A DNA stretch of 64,000 nt. Source: an uncultured Clostridia bacterium. Lineage in GTDB: Bacteria; Bacillota; Clostridia; Lachnospirales; Lachnospiraceae. Shown here piece after piece: positions 1 to 9,328 of the stretch (position 1 is its first letter; each line of letters starts with the position of its first letter). Below the pieces are notes generated by a model. It was not told the origin of the DNA. It made no database searches and worked only from the letters and a program-made list of their open reading frames with translations. Location: NCBI GenBank assembly GCA_947174885.1, contig CAMWKO010000013.1, positions 1-64,000 on the forward strand, read 5' to 3'. The position numbers were made by a program, and so were the translations under genes.

Positions 1-108
1 TGATGTTCCTCATCATGCTCATGGTGACAACACTCTCCGTCATGGTGGTGATGTTCCTCATCATGCTCATGATGGCAACACTCTCCGTCATGGTGGTGAT
101 GCTCATGC
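1..108. repeat. 48-bp in-frame tandem repeat encoding a His/Cys-rich segment
   Basis: Two nearly identical 48-bp units and the start of another lie end to end at the left edge, inside the CobW gene. Each unit encodes 16 residues of the form HHHHDGECCHHEHDEE. The period is a multiple of three, so copy-number change keeps the frame and alters the number of metal ligands. The true copy number is unknown because the window begins inside the array. Confidence 0.85.
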
Positions 109-734
109 TCTACTTCATCCAGCATACTCTTAGCTGATGATTTATTCTCAAGCGCCTTTAATAACACCTCATCTTCAAGCCTGTCCACCGGTGTAGTAAC
201 AATAGCAGCTGCTCCGTTTAATTCCTTTAATATGTTCAATGCCTCTTCAACCTTTTCTTCTTTTGCAATATCAGTTCTGCTAAGAATAATAGTGTTGGCA
301 TTTTCAATCTGATTTTTGTAGAATTCACCAAAGTTTTTAAGGTACATTTTACATTTTGTTACGTCTGCAACTACAATTTTATGTGAGATTTCAAGGTCAA
401 GACTGCCTGCTACATCTAATACTGCCTTTTCCACATCAGAAAGCTTACCTACACCGGATGGCTCGATAATAATCCTTTCCGGATGATAAGTATCCACTAC
501 TTCCTTAAGAGAGGTTGCAAAATCACCCACAAGCGAACAACATATACATCCCGAGTTCATTTCTCTTATTTCAATTCCTGCTTCCTTTAAAAAGCCACCA
601 TCAATACCAATCTCTCCAAATTCATTTTCTATTAATACAACATTTTCATTTTTATAAACGTGTCCCAATAAATGCTTTATAAGTGTGGTCTTACCTGCAC
701 CTAAAAAGCCTGAAATAACATCTACTTTTATCAT
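1..734 (-). CDS. CobW/G3E-family GTP-dependent metallochaperone, C-terminus cut by window edge
   Basis: The gene reads leftwards from an ATG at 734 and runs off the window, so about 244 N-terminal residues are visible. It opens with a P-loop (GFLGAGKTT, residues 9-17), followed by ENEFGEIGID (about 36-45) and the GCICC metal-binding motif (62-66), the signature of CobW/COG0523 G3E GTPases that deliver metal to target proteins. The visible end is a His/Cys/Glu-rich stretch encoded by a 48-bp tandem repeat. The family assignment is firm; the metal (zinc, cobalt or other) cannot be told from sequence. No Zur-type operator was recognised upstream. Confidence 0.9.
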   Translation of the reverse strand, partial: MIKVDVISGFLGAGKTTLIKHLLGHVYKNENVVLIENEFGEIGIDGGFLKEAGIEIREMNSGCICCSLVGDFATSLKEVVDTYHPERIIIEPSGVGKLSDVEKAVLDVAGSLDLEISHKIVVADVTKCKMYLKNFGEFYKNQIENANTIILSRTDIAKEEKVEEALNILKELNGAAAIVTTPVDRLEDEVLLKALENKSSAKSMLDEVEHEHHHHDGECCHHEHDEEHHHHDGECCHHEHDEEH

Positions 735-811
735 CTTAGTTACTTCCTTTCCTTTACTATATAATTCAGAGGAAATATATACAAAATATTTCTAAATTAA
801 ACTAATTTGCA

Positions 812-838
812 AAGTTTTACAAAGCAAATTATCTATCT
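812..838. promoter_or_regulatory. Imperfect palindrome upstream of the CobW gene
   Basis: AATTTGC and GCAAATT face each other across about 13 bp of AT-rich DNA, roughly 80-100 bp upstream of the CobW start. It may be an operator for its metal regulator, but it matches no operator I know and AT-rich DNA gives such arms by chance. Confidence 0.25.
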
Positions 839-950
839 TATAATTTTCCCTCTAAAATTTGATTTTAACATTATTTAAAATATTAATCAAGATGTGAAAT
901 CTCTCGTCAATAATCCCCAATAGTTACTATAATTTTTGTAGTTTTATTTA

Positions 951-1130
951 GAGTTTCCGTATTTTTTATTTTTAGCTTCAAAAAGCTTACATCATTATAA
1001 TGATGTAAGCATCTTGCACAAAAAGTTGCAGATGAAAGTTCACTTTCATCTGCAATTTTTTGTGCAAGATGTCTATGTTGCCTTTGGCAACAAGACTTTT
1101 TGAAGCTAAAAATAAAAAATACGGAAACTC
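951..1130. repeat. 180-bp palindromic element, copy 1 (MITE-like, perfect 35-bp inverted ends)
   Basis: Positions 951-985 and 1096-1130 are perfect 35-bp inverted repeats, each beginning GAGTTTCCGTATTTTTT when read inwards. Between them lie three more hairpins: 985-1010, 1011-1070 (a stem of about 28 bp with a TTCA loop) and 1070-1095 (GTTGCC/GGCAAC). The whole can fold as a closed multi-branched cruciform or RNA. A diverged full copy in opposite order lies at 54069-54235 and truncated copies at about 5317-5420 and 16096-16145, so this is a dispersed family. There is no coding capacity. Confidence 0.85.
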
Positions 1131-1218
1131 GAGAGTTTTATTGATTTACTTTTAAGCTATAACCTTATATAATAATTTTAAATTGATTAAATGCAGAAAA
1201 TTTATGCAGGAGATTTAT

Positions 1219-2265
1219 ATGAATGCAAAGAAACAACGAATTCAATATTTAGACATTGCCAAAGGATTTGGAATTATTCTTGTAGTGTATGGCCACTTAC
1301 TAAGGAGACAGTCAATTTTTGAAACCATAAAGGACTATTCAATATATATATATTCCTTTCATATGGCACTGTTTTTCTTCATTAGCGGAATATGCCTTTT
1401 TCTTAAATTTAATGACTCCGATAAAGATTTTTCAATAAAAAAAGAATGTATTTCATTAGCAAAAAAATTATTTGTACCTTATATAGTATGGAGCATTATT
1501 TATATATTCTTTTCAAAATCTGTTGGTGAAGCATTTATTACAAAGGTTAAATATGTCTATACATTTCACGGAATAGCACCTGTCTGGTTTTTGGGTACAC
1601 TGTTCTTTTGTGAGTTATGTTTTTTACTTTTATATAAGCTAATAAAAAAACATAAATTCTCTTTACTTTGTATAATTCTAATTAACATTGCCTGTACCTT
1701 TGGTATTGCCTTCATCAGATATAAATTGAATTTAAAAATATTTGAAAAAAGCGAAACTATAGACTTCCTATCTATATCTGTAGGCCGTTTATTTGCTTGT
1801 AATTCTATGCTGTTTATGGGATACTGTTTTGCAAAACTGAAAATATTAGAGAAATTAAAAAGAGTTCCAAGTCTGATAATAGGTATTCTTTGCATTACCG
1901 CTCTATTTTTCATATGCTATAAGACCAAAAATGAGATAGTACTGCAATTTTTTAATTTGGGCAAGTATTCTTTTGCCAAATCGTCTACCTTATATTTTAT
2001 ATGCTCCGTACTTGGTTCTTTGGGAATTACACTTATATCTTATGCCATAAAAAGCTTTGGACCTTTAGAATATATAGGAGAGCGTTCACTTGGAATTATG
2101 CTGTTACACTATCTTCCACTGCCTACGATGATGTATTCTGTTGAATTTGTTTCAATGTTTTCAACAAATATTTACTTATGTCTTATAATCTCAGGTATTA
2201 TAAGCATCGCCATATGTCTGTTCGGTATACATCTTTGCAGGCATAAAATGTACATATTTAAATAG
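1219..2265 (+). CDS. Membrane acyltransferase, acyltransferase-3 family
   Basis: A 348-residue, very hydrophobic protein with about ten predicted membrane segments. The N-terminal RIQYLDIAKGFGIILVVYGH is typical of acyltransferase family 3 (OatA/WecH-like), with the active-site His in the first helix. Such enzymes O-acetylate or succinylate cell-wall or surface polysaccharides; the substrate here cannot be inferred because no polysaccharide genes are adjacent. I chose the ATG at 1219 because AGGAG lies seven bases before it; an upstream in-frame TTG at 1183 has no such site. The gene stands alone and is followed by a stem-loop at 2339-2373. Confidence 0.85.
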   Translation: MNAKKQRIQYLDIAKGFGIILVVYGHLLRRQSIFETIKDYSIYIYSFHMALFFFISGICLFLKFNDSDKDFSIKKECISLAKKLFVPYIVWSIIYIFFSKSVGEAFITKVKYVYTFHGIAPVWFLGTLFFCELCFLLLYKLIKKHKFSLLCIILINIACTFGIAFIRYKLNLKIFEKSETIDFLSISVGRLFACNSMLFMGYCFAKLKILEKLKRVPSLIIGILCITALFFICYKTKNEIVLQFFNLGKYSFAKSSTLYFICSVLGSLGITLISYAIKSFGPLEYIGERSLGIMLLHYLPLPTMMYSVEFVSMFSTNIYLCLIISGIISIAICLFGIHLCRHKMYIFK

Positions 2266-2338
2266 CTTATGTAAAAAATATTTTTCTGCTAAAATAAGTT
2301 GAGTTTCTTAATCAGGCTAATATTTTGTATATATCTGC

Positions 2339-2380
2339 TAATGGGACACTTCCCTGTGTGAAGTGTCCCATTAGACATTT
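2339..2380 (+). terminator. Stem-loop terminator between convergent genes
   Basis: A perfect 14-bp stem TAATGGGACACTTC/GAAGTGTCCCATTA with a 7-nt loop, followed by GACATTTT. It lies between the acyltransferase and the convergent leuS gene and probably serves both. The T tract is weak in either direction. Confidence 0.7.
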
Positions 2381-2404
2381 TAATATTATAATCATTCCCT
2401 ATAA

Positions 2405-4825
2405 TTAATTTTTAACTACAATATTTACAATTCTTCCAGGTACATAGATTTCTTTCACTACAGTTCCTGTAAGCTTATCTCCTAAAGCTTTCTTTGCCAT
2501 ATCAATAACTGCTTCCTTTTCTGCATCCTTATCAATCTGAACAGTTACCTTTGTCTTGCCGTTTATCTGTACCGCTATTTCGATAGTACTTTCTACAGTC
2601 TTTTCTTCATCATATTCAGGCCATGCAGTCTGATAAATCATTCCCTCATATCCTACTGTCTGCCATAATTCCTCTGTAATATGAGGAGCTACCGGATTTA
2701 ATAATGTAAGCAGCGTCTTAAATTCACCCTTTGTAACCGAGTTTTTCTTATAAAACTCATTGATAAGTGACATCATTGCTGCAATAGCTGTATTATATTT
2801 AAGATTTTCAAAGTCAAAGGATACCTTCTTTATAGTCTGATGCATCTTTGTAACCATATCCTGTGAGTATTCATCACCGTCCGAAAGAATATCCTGTAGC
2901 TTCCATACCCTGTCTAAGAATCTTCTGCAGCCCTTTACACCATCCTCTGACCATGAAGCACTTAAATCAAACGCACCGATAAACATTTCATAGGTACGAA
3001 GTGTATCTGCACCATAATCATTTACAATGTCATCCGGATTTACAACATTCCCACGGCTCTTTGACATCTTTTCGCCATTTTCACCTAAAATCATACCATG
3101 TGAAGTTCTCTTCTGGTATGGCTCCTTTGTCGGAACAATTCCGTTATCATATAAAAACTTATGCCAGAAACGTGAGTAAAGTAAATGTAAGGTAGTATGT
3201 TCCATACCTCCGTTATACCAGTCAACAGGAAGCCAGTACTCCAATGCTTCCTTACTTGCTAACGCTTCATTATTTGTTGGGTCTGTATATCTTAGGAAAT
3301 ACCATGAAGAGCCGGCCCATTGAGGCATTGTATCTGTTTCTCTCTTTGCAGCTCCTCCACAGCATGGACAGGTAGTATTTACCCAAGACTCCATAGCTGC
3401 AAGTGGCGACTCACCATTGTCTGTTGGCATATAGCTGTCAACCTCCGGCAATTCAAGAGGTAATTCACTTTCATCAATAGGTACAAAGCCACACTTGTCA
3501 CACTTTACTAAAGGAATAGGCTCTCCCCAATATCTCTGTCTTGAAAATACCCAGTCACGAAGCTTAAAGTTTACTTTTCTTGTACCGATTTTCTTTTCCT
3601 CTAAAAATTCTATAATTTTCTTTTTAGCTTCCTTTACTTCAAGCCCATTTAAAAAATCAGAATTCATAAGTACGCCTGTAGCCACATCCGTAAAGGCAGC
3701 CTCATTAATATCTACGCTTTCTCCTTCTTTTCCTACTACCTGAATAAGAGGAAGATTAAATTTCTTCGCAAATTCCCAGTCCCTGTCATCATGAGCCGGA
3801 ACAGCCATAATAGCTCCCGTACCATAGGTCATAAGTACATAGTCTGAAATCCATACAGGTATTTCCTTACCATTTACCGGATTAATTGCTGTAATTCCTT
3901 TAATTTCAACACCTGTCTTATCCTTTGAAAGCTCTGTTCTTTCAAAGTCAGATTTCTTAGATGCCATTTCCCTGTAAGCAACTATATCCTCCCAGTTGGA
4001 AATTTCTGATTTATACTTGTCAATAATCGGATGCTCCGGTGAAACAACCATATAAGTTGCACCAAATAATGTATCCGGTCTGGTTGTGTATATTCTTAGT
4101 GTTTCATCTTTGTCCTTAAGTTTAAAATCTACTTCTGCACCCTCTGAACGGCCAATCCAGTTTTTCTGAGAAACCTTAACCTTTTCAATATAGTCCACAC
4201 TGTCCAAGTCATCAATAAGCTTCTGCGCATATTCTGTGATCTTAAGCATCCACTGGCTCTTAACCTTGCGGACTACTTCACTTCCACATCTTTCACAAAC
4301 ACCGTTAACTACCTCTTCATTTGCAAGACCTACCTTACATGAAGTACACCAGTTAATAGGCATTTCCATTTTGTATGCAAGTCCTGCCTTAAATAATTTA
4401 AGGAAAATCCACTGTGTCCATTTATAATAGTTCGGATCTGTAGTATTTATTTCCCTGTCCCAGTCAAAAGAATATCCTAAAGCCTGAAGCTGTTCCTTAA
4501 ACCTTGCCACATTATTCTTTGTAACAATCTTTGGATGAATTTTATTTTTGATAGCATAATTTTCTGTCGGAAGACCAAAAGCGTCCCAACCCATCGGATA
4601 TAGAACGTTATACCCCTGCATTCTTCTCTTTCTTGCTACAATATCAAGTGCCGTATACGGTCTTGGATGACCTACATGAAGTCCCTGTCCTGACGGATAT
4701 GGAAATTCAACTAAAGCATAATACTTTGGTTTTGTAAAATCATTTGTTGCTGCAAAAGCTTTGTTTTCCTCCCAAACCTTCTGCCACTTTTTTTCCACTA
4801 CTTTGTGGTTATACAATTCTGACAT
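2405..4825 (-). CDS. leuS: Leucyl-tRNA synthetase
   Basis: Class Ia aminoacyl-tRNA synthetase of 806 residues, the normal bacterial length. It charges tRNA-Leu and edits mischarged products. Visible motifs are the HIGH-type HVGH at residues 50-53 and [10 protein letters not shown] at about 580-590, with an intact editing (CP1) domain and zinc-type cysteine pairs (CTSC, CERCG; CDKCG). The ATG at 4825 follows AGGAGG at proper spacing; a longer reading frame upstream lacks a ribosome-binding site. Expression is evidently controlled by the T-box leader just upstream. Confidence 0.98.
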   Translation of the reverse strand: MSELYNHKVVEKKWQKVWEENKAFAATNDFTKPKYYALVEFPYPSGQGLHVGHPRPYTALDIVARKRRMQGYNVLYPMGWDAFGLPTENYAIKNKIHPKIVTKNNVARFKEQLQALGYSFDWDREINTTDPNYYKWTQWIFLKLFKAGLAYKMEMPINWCTSCKVGLANEEVVNGVCERCGSEVVRKVKSQWMLKITEYAQKLIDDLDSVDYIEKVKVSQKNWIGRSEGAEVDFKLKDKDETLRIYTTRPDTLFGATYMVVSPEHPIIDKYKSEISNWEDIVAYREMASKKSDFERTELSKDKTGVEIKGITAINPVNGKEIPVWISDYVLMTYGTGAIMAVPAHDDRDWEFAKKFNLPLIQVVGKEGESVDINEAAFTDVATGVLMNSDFLNGLEVKEAKKKIIEFLEEKKIGTRKVNFKLRDWVFSRQRYWGEPIPLVKCDKCGFVPIDESELPLELPEVDSYMPTDNGESPLAAMESWVNTTCPCCGGAAKRETDTMPQWAGSSWYFLRYTDPTNNEALASKEALEYWLPVDWYNGGMEHTTLHLLYSRFWHKFLYDNGIVPTKEPYQKRTSHGMILGENGEKMSKSRGNVVNPDDIVNDYGADTLRTYEMFIGAFDLSASWSEDGVKGCRRFLDRVWKLQDILSDGDEYSQDMVTKMHQTIKKVSFDFENLKYNTAIAAMMSLINEFYKKNSVTKGEFKTLLTLLNPVAPHITEELWQTVGYEGMIYQTAWPEYDEEKTVESTIEIAVQINGKTKVTVQIDKDAEKEAVIDMAKKALGDKLTGTVVKEIYVPGRIVNIVVKN

Positions 4826-4875
4826 AAAATCCTCCTTTATGATTAAGAGTAATATAACTCTCAAATACTGTATTA

Positions 4876-4903
4876 AAAGCCTCACCCAATCAGTGAGGAG
4901 CTT
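4876..4903 (-). terminator. Second stem-loop between the T-box terminator and leuS
   Basis: On the minus strand CCTCAC and GTGAGG pair across a short loop and are followed by CTTTT. It lies downstream of the T-box terminator and about 50 bases before leuS. It could be an additional terminator or only an RNA processing structure. Confidence 0.4.
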
Positions 4904-4916
4904 TCTGAATTATAAT

Positions 4917-5160
4917 AAAAAAACGCCTCTATAAAAGAGACGAAGATATTTCCACGCGGTACCACTCTAATTCACATAAAATGTGCACTCATGGACTTTT
5001 AACGCAAGTCACACGCTTTTAACTACTTGTTTTCACTAAAAGGTCTTCCTGGCGAGTTGGGAGTTCAATGCTGCTGTCTTACACCAAATGACAGCTCTCT
5101 TTAAGCTTTGAGGTCTCTTAATACTCCAGTTCATCGACTGATATTTAACTATAAATCATA
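4917..5160 (-). promoter_or_regulatory. T-box riboswitch (tRNA-Leu sensing) in the leuS leader
   Basis: On the minus strand the T-box consensus AGAGTGGTACCGCG is at 4968-4955, within the antiterminator region. It is followed by an intrinsic terminator (CGTCTCT/AGAGGCG stem and seven T, 4942-4917). Upstream is a stem I region containing the AGTA internal-loop motif and, in GAGACCTCAAAG, a CTC triplet (5112-5110) in the position expected for the specifier codon; CTC is a leucine codon, matching the downstream gene. Uncharged tRNA-Leu would stabilise the antiterminator and switch leuS on. The specifier assignment is by eye. Confidence 0.9.
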
Positions 5161-5316
5161 ATTTACAGTTTTTTTGCCAAATTCTATTTAGCTTTTATAT
5201 TTTAACACATTGAATATATTTGTCAATTACATAATATTATATATTTTAATTTTAAATATCTCAGAAAAAACAGCATATACCATATAATTTATTACTATAA
5301 GCCATTTTTTTAGTAG

Positions 5317-5420
5317 ATTATTGAGTTTCCGTATTTTTTTAGTTAATAAATTCTTGCTCCCTCTAGCAATTATAGACATGTTACACAAAAACTGTATATA
5401 AAAGTTTACTTTTCATCCGG
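5317..5420. repeat. Truncated, diverged copy of the 180-bp palindromic element
   Basis: Starts GAGTTTCCGTATTTTTTT and continues colinear with the reverse-oriented 180-bp element: TCTTG/GTTGCC region, ATAGACAT, ACACAAAAA, and AGTTTACTTTTCATC. It ends inside the neighbouring kinase gene, whose last codons and stop (5406) fall in repeat-derived sequence. The second half is missing. Confidence 0.6.
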
Positions 5421-6338
5421 CTCTTTGATGTCGCCTTTAGTCAGATCCTGCAACGGTAAGAAAACACAGATACTTAATCTGTTATTTTCATACTCAGCCG
5501 ATATTGTTCCATTCATCTGCTCAATTAAAGTTTTTGCAATCGCTAAGCCTAAACCCGTTGATTTTCTGGCAGCTTCAACTGTATAAAATCTGTCAAACAA
5601 TTTGCCAACCTGAACTTCATTTAATCCAGAGGCTGTATTGGTAAATATGATTTTACCCGTTTCTAATAGAGTAATATCTAAATCACCATCACTATACTTA
5701 ATGGCATTATTCAAAAGATTGGAAAAGACACGGGCCAAAGCAGAACGATCCAGTGTTCTGATTACTTTTTCTTCGGGTATCTGAATATTAGGAGTAATGC
5801 TGCGTTCATTCAAATCAGTATAGAACGCAGCAATACTTTCTTCCAATACACTATTAATGGTGACAGACTCTTTTTCCATATTGCTTTCAGCAGTCAAAAT
5901 GACCGAATAGCGAAAAAGTTCCTCCGTCAACTGTCTAAGCATCTCTGCCCGATTTCTGATAATCTCGATATATCTCTTAACTGCATCTTCTGTTTTCTCT
6001 TGTTCAAGTAAATCCAAGTATCCAAAGATAGCTGTTAAGGGTGTTCGTAAATCATGTGAAATATTTGTAATGGCGTCTTTAAATTCCATATTTCCCCTCT
6101 GAAACCGATGCCACTCCTTACGAAGCTTACGAAGCTGTATATTTATAACATTAGCCAGATTTCGCATATATCTGTCATTACAGGAAATATCAATAAGTGT
6201 ATTAGTATCAGCTTTAAGCCTGTCGGTAAAAGCATCTGCAATTTCCTTTGCAGTTTTTTTCAACAGATAAATCTTGATAGCCATAGCAATAACTAGCAAT
6301 GCTAAAAAAACAATAACAAACCATAAATATAGTTCCAT
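5406..6338 (-). CDS. Sensor histidine kinase of the ABC-transporter-linked two-component system
   Basis: A 310-residue membrane kinase with one clear N-terminal membrane helix (about 3-26), a linker, the H-box NISHDLRTPLTAI (phospho-acceptor His95), the N-box NLLNNAIKYSDG and the G2 box STGLGLAIAK. There is almost no extracellular domain, so it is an intramembrane-sensing type, which often detects antimicrobial peptides or envelope stress through an associated transporter. It is the last gene of the operon regulator-ATPase-permease-kinase, starting 7 bp after the permease. The stop codon lies in DNA related to the dispersed palindromic repeat, suggesting that an insertion reshaped its extreme C-terminus. 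Confidence 0.9.
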   Translation of the reverse strand: MELYLWFVIVFLALLVIAMAIKIYLLKKTAKEIADAFTDRLKADTNTLIDISCNDRYMRNLANVINIQLRKLRKEWHRFQRGNMEFKDAITNISHDLRTPLTAIFGYLDLLEQEKTEDAVKRYIEIIRNRAEMLRQLTEELFRYSVILTAESNMEKESVTINSVLEESIAAFYTDLNERSITPNIQIPEEKVIRTLDRSALARVFSNLLNNAIKYSDGDLDITLLETGKIIFTNTASGLNEVQVGKLFDRFYTVEAARKSTGLGLAIAKTLIEQMNGTISAEYENNRLSICVFLPLQDLTKGDIKEPDEK

Positions 6339-6345
6339 ATATCAC

Positions 6346-7185
6346 CTACTTCAAATTTTTTTTACGAAAAATCAATATACCTGCACCGGAAGAAACCAAT
6401 ATTACCATAAAAGAGTATACCGGAAACATTGAAATGTTTTGAGGCAGAGTATTACCACCATATTGTGATATTTGTCCTCCCGGCAGACAGTCATATACCG
6501 CTTGCCAAACCTTTCTTGCTGTTCCTTCTAAATAATTGGGATTTGGTTCTTCACTATATTCAATAGTAACCCCATCACTTCCTATAGTTGCAACTCCTTG
6601 TATCATTTCCGGCTCTGCAAGCATATCTCCAACCTCAACAGCAGAGAATATCATAAGTGAAGTAATAATTAACACGGTAATGGTTCCGACTGCCTTATTA
6701 GAAATCAACATCACAATCGGCATAAAAATCGACACAAATGCGATGACTGTTAAAATACTACATAATATGGTCTGAATCAGCACCTTCGAAGACCATGTAA
6801 ATACCCCTGAAATAGGAAGTCCTGCCAAAACGGTAACCAGCATTGGTGTAAGAAAGAAAATGAGTGTTGCCAATACACAGGTTATCATATTTGCAATATA
6901 AACAGCTATTCTTGTATGACCTACAATAATTTTGTTGCGAATTGTTTTATCACTATATTCTGTGCCAATAAAAAATCCTGCAAAAATTGACGAAATAATG
7001 ATAGCTACCTTACTGTACATAAGCAAAAATATATCTAATGAAATGATTTCACCCGGATGAGACTGCACATATGTATAGTCCTTATAAAGCTGCATTGCGA
7101 TTGCTCCACCCAAGACAAGAATACCAATATAAAGAAATTTGTTTTTCAACATACGTGAAAAATTTGCTGCTAACAGTTTATTCAT
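6346..7185 (-). CDS. ABC-2 type permease (antimicrobial peptide or lantibiotic exporter-like)
   Basis: About 279 residues with six hydrophobic segments and a large loop between segments 5 and 6. The MNKLLAANFSRMLKNKFLY start resembles ABC-2 permeases of the lantibiotic immunity/bacitracin resistance type. The ATG at 7185 overlaps the ATPase stop by 8 nt (ATGAATAA) and has GGAGG just upstream; a start at 7200 is less likely. With the adjacent ATPase it should form an exporter or a sensor-transporter unit with the kinase. The substrate is not predictable. Confidence 0.88.
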   Translation of the reverse strand: MNKLLAANFSRMLKNKFLYIGILVLGGAIAMQLYKDYTYVQSHPGEIISLDIFLLMYSKVAIIISSIFAGFFIGTEYSDKTIRNKIIVGHTRIAVYIANMITCVLATLIFFLTPMLVTVLAGLPISGVFTWSSKVLIQTILCSILTVIAFVSIFMPIVMLISNKAVGTITVLIITSLMIFSAVEVGDMLAEPEMIQGVATIGSDGVTIEYSEEPNPNYLEGTARKVWQAVYDCLPGGQISQYGGNTLPQNISMFPVYSFMVILVSSGAGILIFRKKNLK

Positions 7186-8092
7186 TCTTACCACCTCCAA
7201 TAAGACTTATATAATAGCTTTCCAGACTTTCATCATGTTCCTGCATTGTATACACTTCACAGTTTTCTTTCATCAATTCCTGAGTCAGCTGGGACACTTT
7301 AACCTTAGCATATATGTCAGCAGTTGTGTCAGAAAGTATTTTATATTCAACCTTCATCTTGTCAAGCAAACGAGCAAGTGCTTTTATATCACTTACTTCT
7401 ATGTGAACACATTTTCTGCAGGCCGCCTCTAATTCAGCTACACTCATTTCCTTTATCATACATCCATTGTCAATAAAGCCGTAATGCGTTGAAACCTTTG
7501 ACAATTCATCAAGAATATGACTTGAAATTAAAATTGTAATTTGCTCTTCCTGATTGAGTTTCAGAATCAGTTCCCGAATCTCAATAATTCCCTGTGGATC
7601 AAGGCCATTTACCGGCTCATCCAAAATCAGGAAATCAGGATTACCGACAAGTGCTATTGCAATTCCTAATCTTTGACGCATACCAAGAGAAAAATTCTTT
7701 GCTTTCTTTTTTCCGGTATTCTCAAGTCCTACTAATTTAAGAATGTCATGAATTCCCTCAAAAGACGGAAGTCCAAGAACACGATATTGTTGTTTAAGAT
7801 TGTCTTCTGCAGTCATATCAAGATAGATAGATGGAGTTTCTACAACAGCCCCCATTCTTCTGCGGGATTTTACAACCTCTTTATCAGTGTTTTTCCTACC
7901 ATACAGCGTATATTCCCCGGATGTAGGCTCCTGCAGTCCACATATCAGTCGAATAAGAGTTGTCTTGCCAGCACCATTTTTTCCAACAAAGCCATAGATT
8001 GCTCCTTTCGGAACATTCATAGACAATCCATTTAATGCTTTGAAATCTTTATAGCTCTTACTCAAAGCATTAGTTGTAAGAATATAATCCAT
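7178..8092 (-). CDS. ABC transporter ATPase subunit
   Basis: A 304-residue ABC ATPase with Walker A GKNGAGKTT (about residues 37-45), the signature FSLGMRQRLGIA, Walker B FLILDEPVNGLDP and an H-loop in ILISSHILDE. The C-terminal extension of about 90 residues is typical of BcrA/LanF-type drug or peptide exporters. It pairs with the following ABC-2 permease. It is preceded by a 91-bp gap holding four GTAAAG direct repeats, probably sites for the regulator encoded immediately upstream. Confidence 0.92.
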   Translation of the reverse strand: MDYILTTNALSKSYKDFKALNGLSMNVPKGAIYGFVGKNGAGKTTLIRLICGLQEPTSGEYTLYGRKNTDKEVVKSRRRMGAVVETPSIYLDMTAEDNLKQQYRVLGLPSFEGIHDILKLVGLENTGKKKAKNFSLGMRQRLGIAIALVGNPDFLILDEPVNGLDPQGIIEIRELILKLNQEEQITILISSHILDELSKVSTHYGFIDNGCMIKEMSVAELEAACRKCVHIEVSDIKALARLLDKMKVEYKILSDTTADIYAKVKVSQLTQELMKENCEVYTMQEHDESLESYYISLIGGGKNE

Positions 8093-8141
8093 AAAACTAA
8101 CCTCCTTTGTTTATGTTATGCTGACATTTTACCGAGTAATG

Positions 8142-8182
8142 GTAAAGAAAGCGGTAAAGAAAATCGTAAAGAAACAGTAAAG
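8142..8182 (-). promoter_or_regulatory. Four direct repeats, likely response-regulator binding sites
   Basis: GTAAAG occurs at 8142, 8154, 8166 and 8177, a spacing of 12, 12 and 11 bp, about one helical turn. The array lies upstream of the ABC ATPase gene and overlaps the last codons of the OmpR-type regulator gene. OmpR-family regulators bind direct repeats of this spacing, so autoregulated induction of the transporter-kinase genes is the simple reading. Confidence 0.6.
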
Positions 8183-8183
8183 A

Positions 8184-8849
8184 TTATTCTGTACGCAATT
8201 TGAAGCCAATCCCCCAAACAGCTTCTATGTAATCCTTATTATTTACCTCTCGAAGCTTCTTTCGTAAATTGCTAATATGCATTTTTAGAGAACTGTCTGT
8301 GCAATCCGGACTATCCTCACAAATACGATCTAATAGCAGTGATTTTGTAATAACCTGTGTAGGGTGTTGCATGAGCTGTTTGAGGATAGCATATTCCGTT
8401 CTCGTTAGTTTTATCTCATCTTCACCAATGGTCACAATATGAGTATCCATATTCAGCGTTATATCATCAAATGATAAAGTAGCAACTGTTTCGGCAATTA
8501 CAGGATTCCGAAATTGTATTGCAATTCGTGCTAAAAGTTCTTTTGTGTTAAATGGCTTCGTTACATAATCAACAGCACCACCAATCAGTAGGTCAACTTT
8601 ATTATCAACATCAACTTTTGCACTTACTACAATGACCGGGATTCCTTTTATCTGTTTAAGTACCTCTTCTCCGTTTAATCCCGGAAGCATTAAATCAAGC
8701 AGTACAAGGTCAGGCTTTGATTGGGATAAAACAAATAATGCCTCTGTGCCGGAATACGCACGCAAAATGCTATATCCTTCTTTTGTGAGCGTTTCCTCAA
8801 GCAAATTTCCAATGTGTATATCATCATCAATAATCAGTATGTTTTTCAT
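8184..8849 (-). CDS. OmpR/PhoB-family response regulator
   Basis: Receiver domain (MKNILIIDDD start, phospho-acceptor Asp52 in LVLLDLMLPG, conserved Lys in SAKVD) followed by a winged-helix DNA-binding domain; about 221 residues, normal length. The ATG at 8849 has GGAG nine bases upstream and removes five residues from the longest frame. It heads the operon that ends with its kinase. Likely targets are the four GTAAAG repeats directly downstream. Confidence 0.93.
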   Translation of the reverse strand: MKNILIIDDDIHIGNLLEETLTKEGYSILRAYSGTEALFVLSQSKPDLVLLDLMLPGLNGEEVLKQIKGIPVIVVSAKVDVDNKVDLLIGGAVDYVTKPFNTKELLARIAIQFRNPVIAETVATLSFDDITLNMDTHIVTIGEDEIKLTRTEYAILKQLMQHPTQVITKSLLLDRICEDSPDCTDSSLKMHISNLRKKLREVNNKDYIEAVWGIGFKLRTE

Positions 8850-8864
8850 ATTATTAATCTCCAT

Positions 8865-9298
8865 TACAATTCATCTTATTTTTATTGTCATCAGTACTTT
8901 TCAATTTTTAGGAATAAAGCACATTAGATTAAAATTCAAAATATCTTTAATTAAATTTTTTGCCAAGTCTCCATACCAACCACACCAATATTTTTCAAGT
9001 TTTCTGTGGTTTTCCATACTATTATGTATTATCCTGCCCCTAAAATGTATTGTATATATTATATATGCTTGAAAAAATAATATCAACAAGTTAAAATTAA
9101 TTGTTGTTTTCAAGTTATTTCTTTATTTGGCATTATCATTATCAATCAAGTTTTCTTATTTAAAAAGCTGACTACTCTTGTAATACAATAAAAAAAAATA
9201 TATAATATAAAAATAGTTATAATAAAAGTTCTTTACATATAAATATATTTATTTATAGATATAATAATTTAATACCTAATTCGTTTTGTGTTACCAAA
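8865..9298. other. AT-rich intergenic stretch without recognisable feature
   Basis: About 430 bp separate the divergent regulator gene from a small plus-strand gene. No convincing coding frame, terminator or RNA motif is visible. It presumably holds promoters for both directions, but several AT-rich hexamers fit and none stands out. Confidence 0.4.
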
Positions 9299-9328
9299 TT
9301 GCGAATTATTAGAATTAAAGGAGCCCTC

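Noticed and set aside
1566..1913. Minus-strand reading frame inside the acyltransferase gene
   Set aside because: Antisense shadow of a well-supported membrane protein; no ribosome-binding site or recognisable product.
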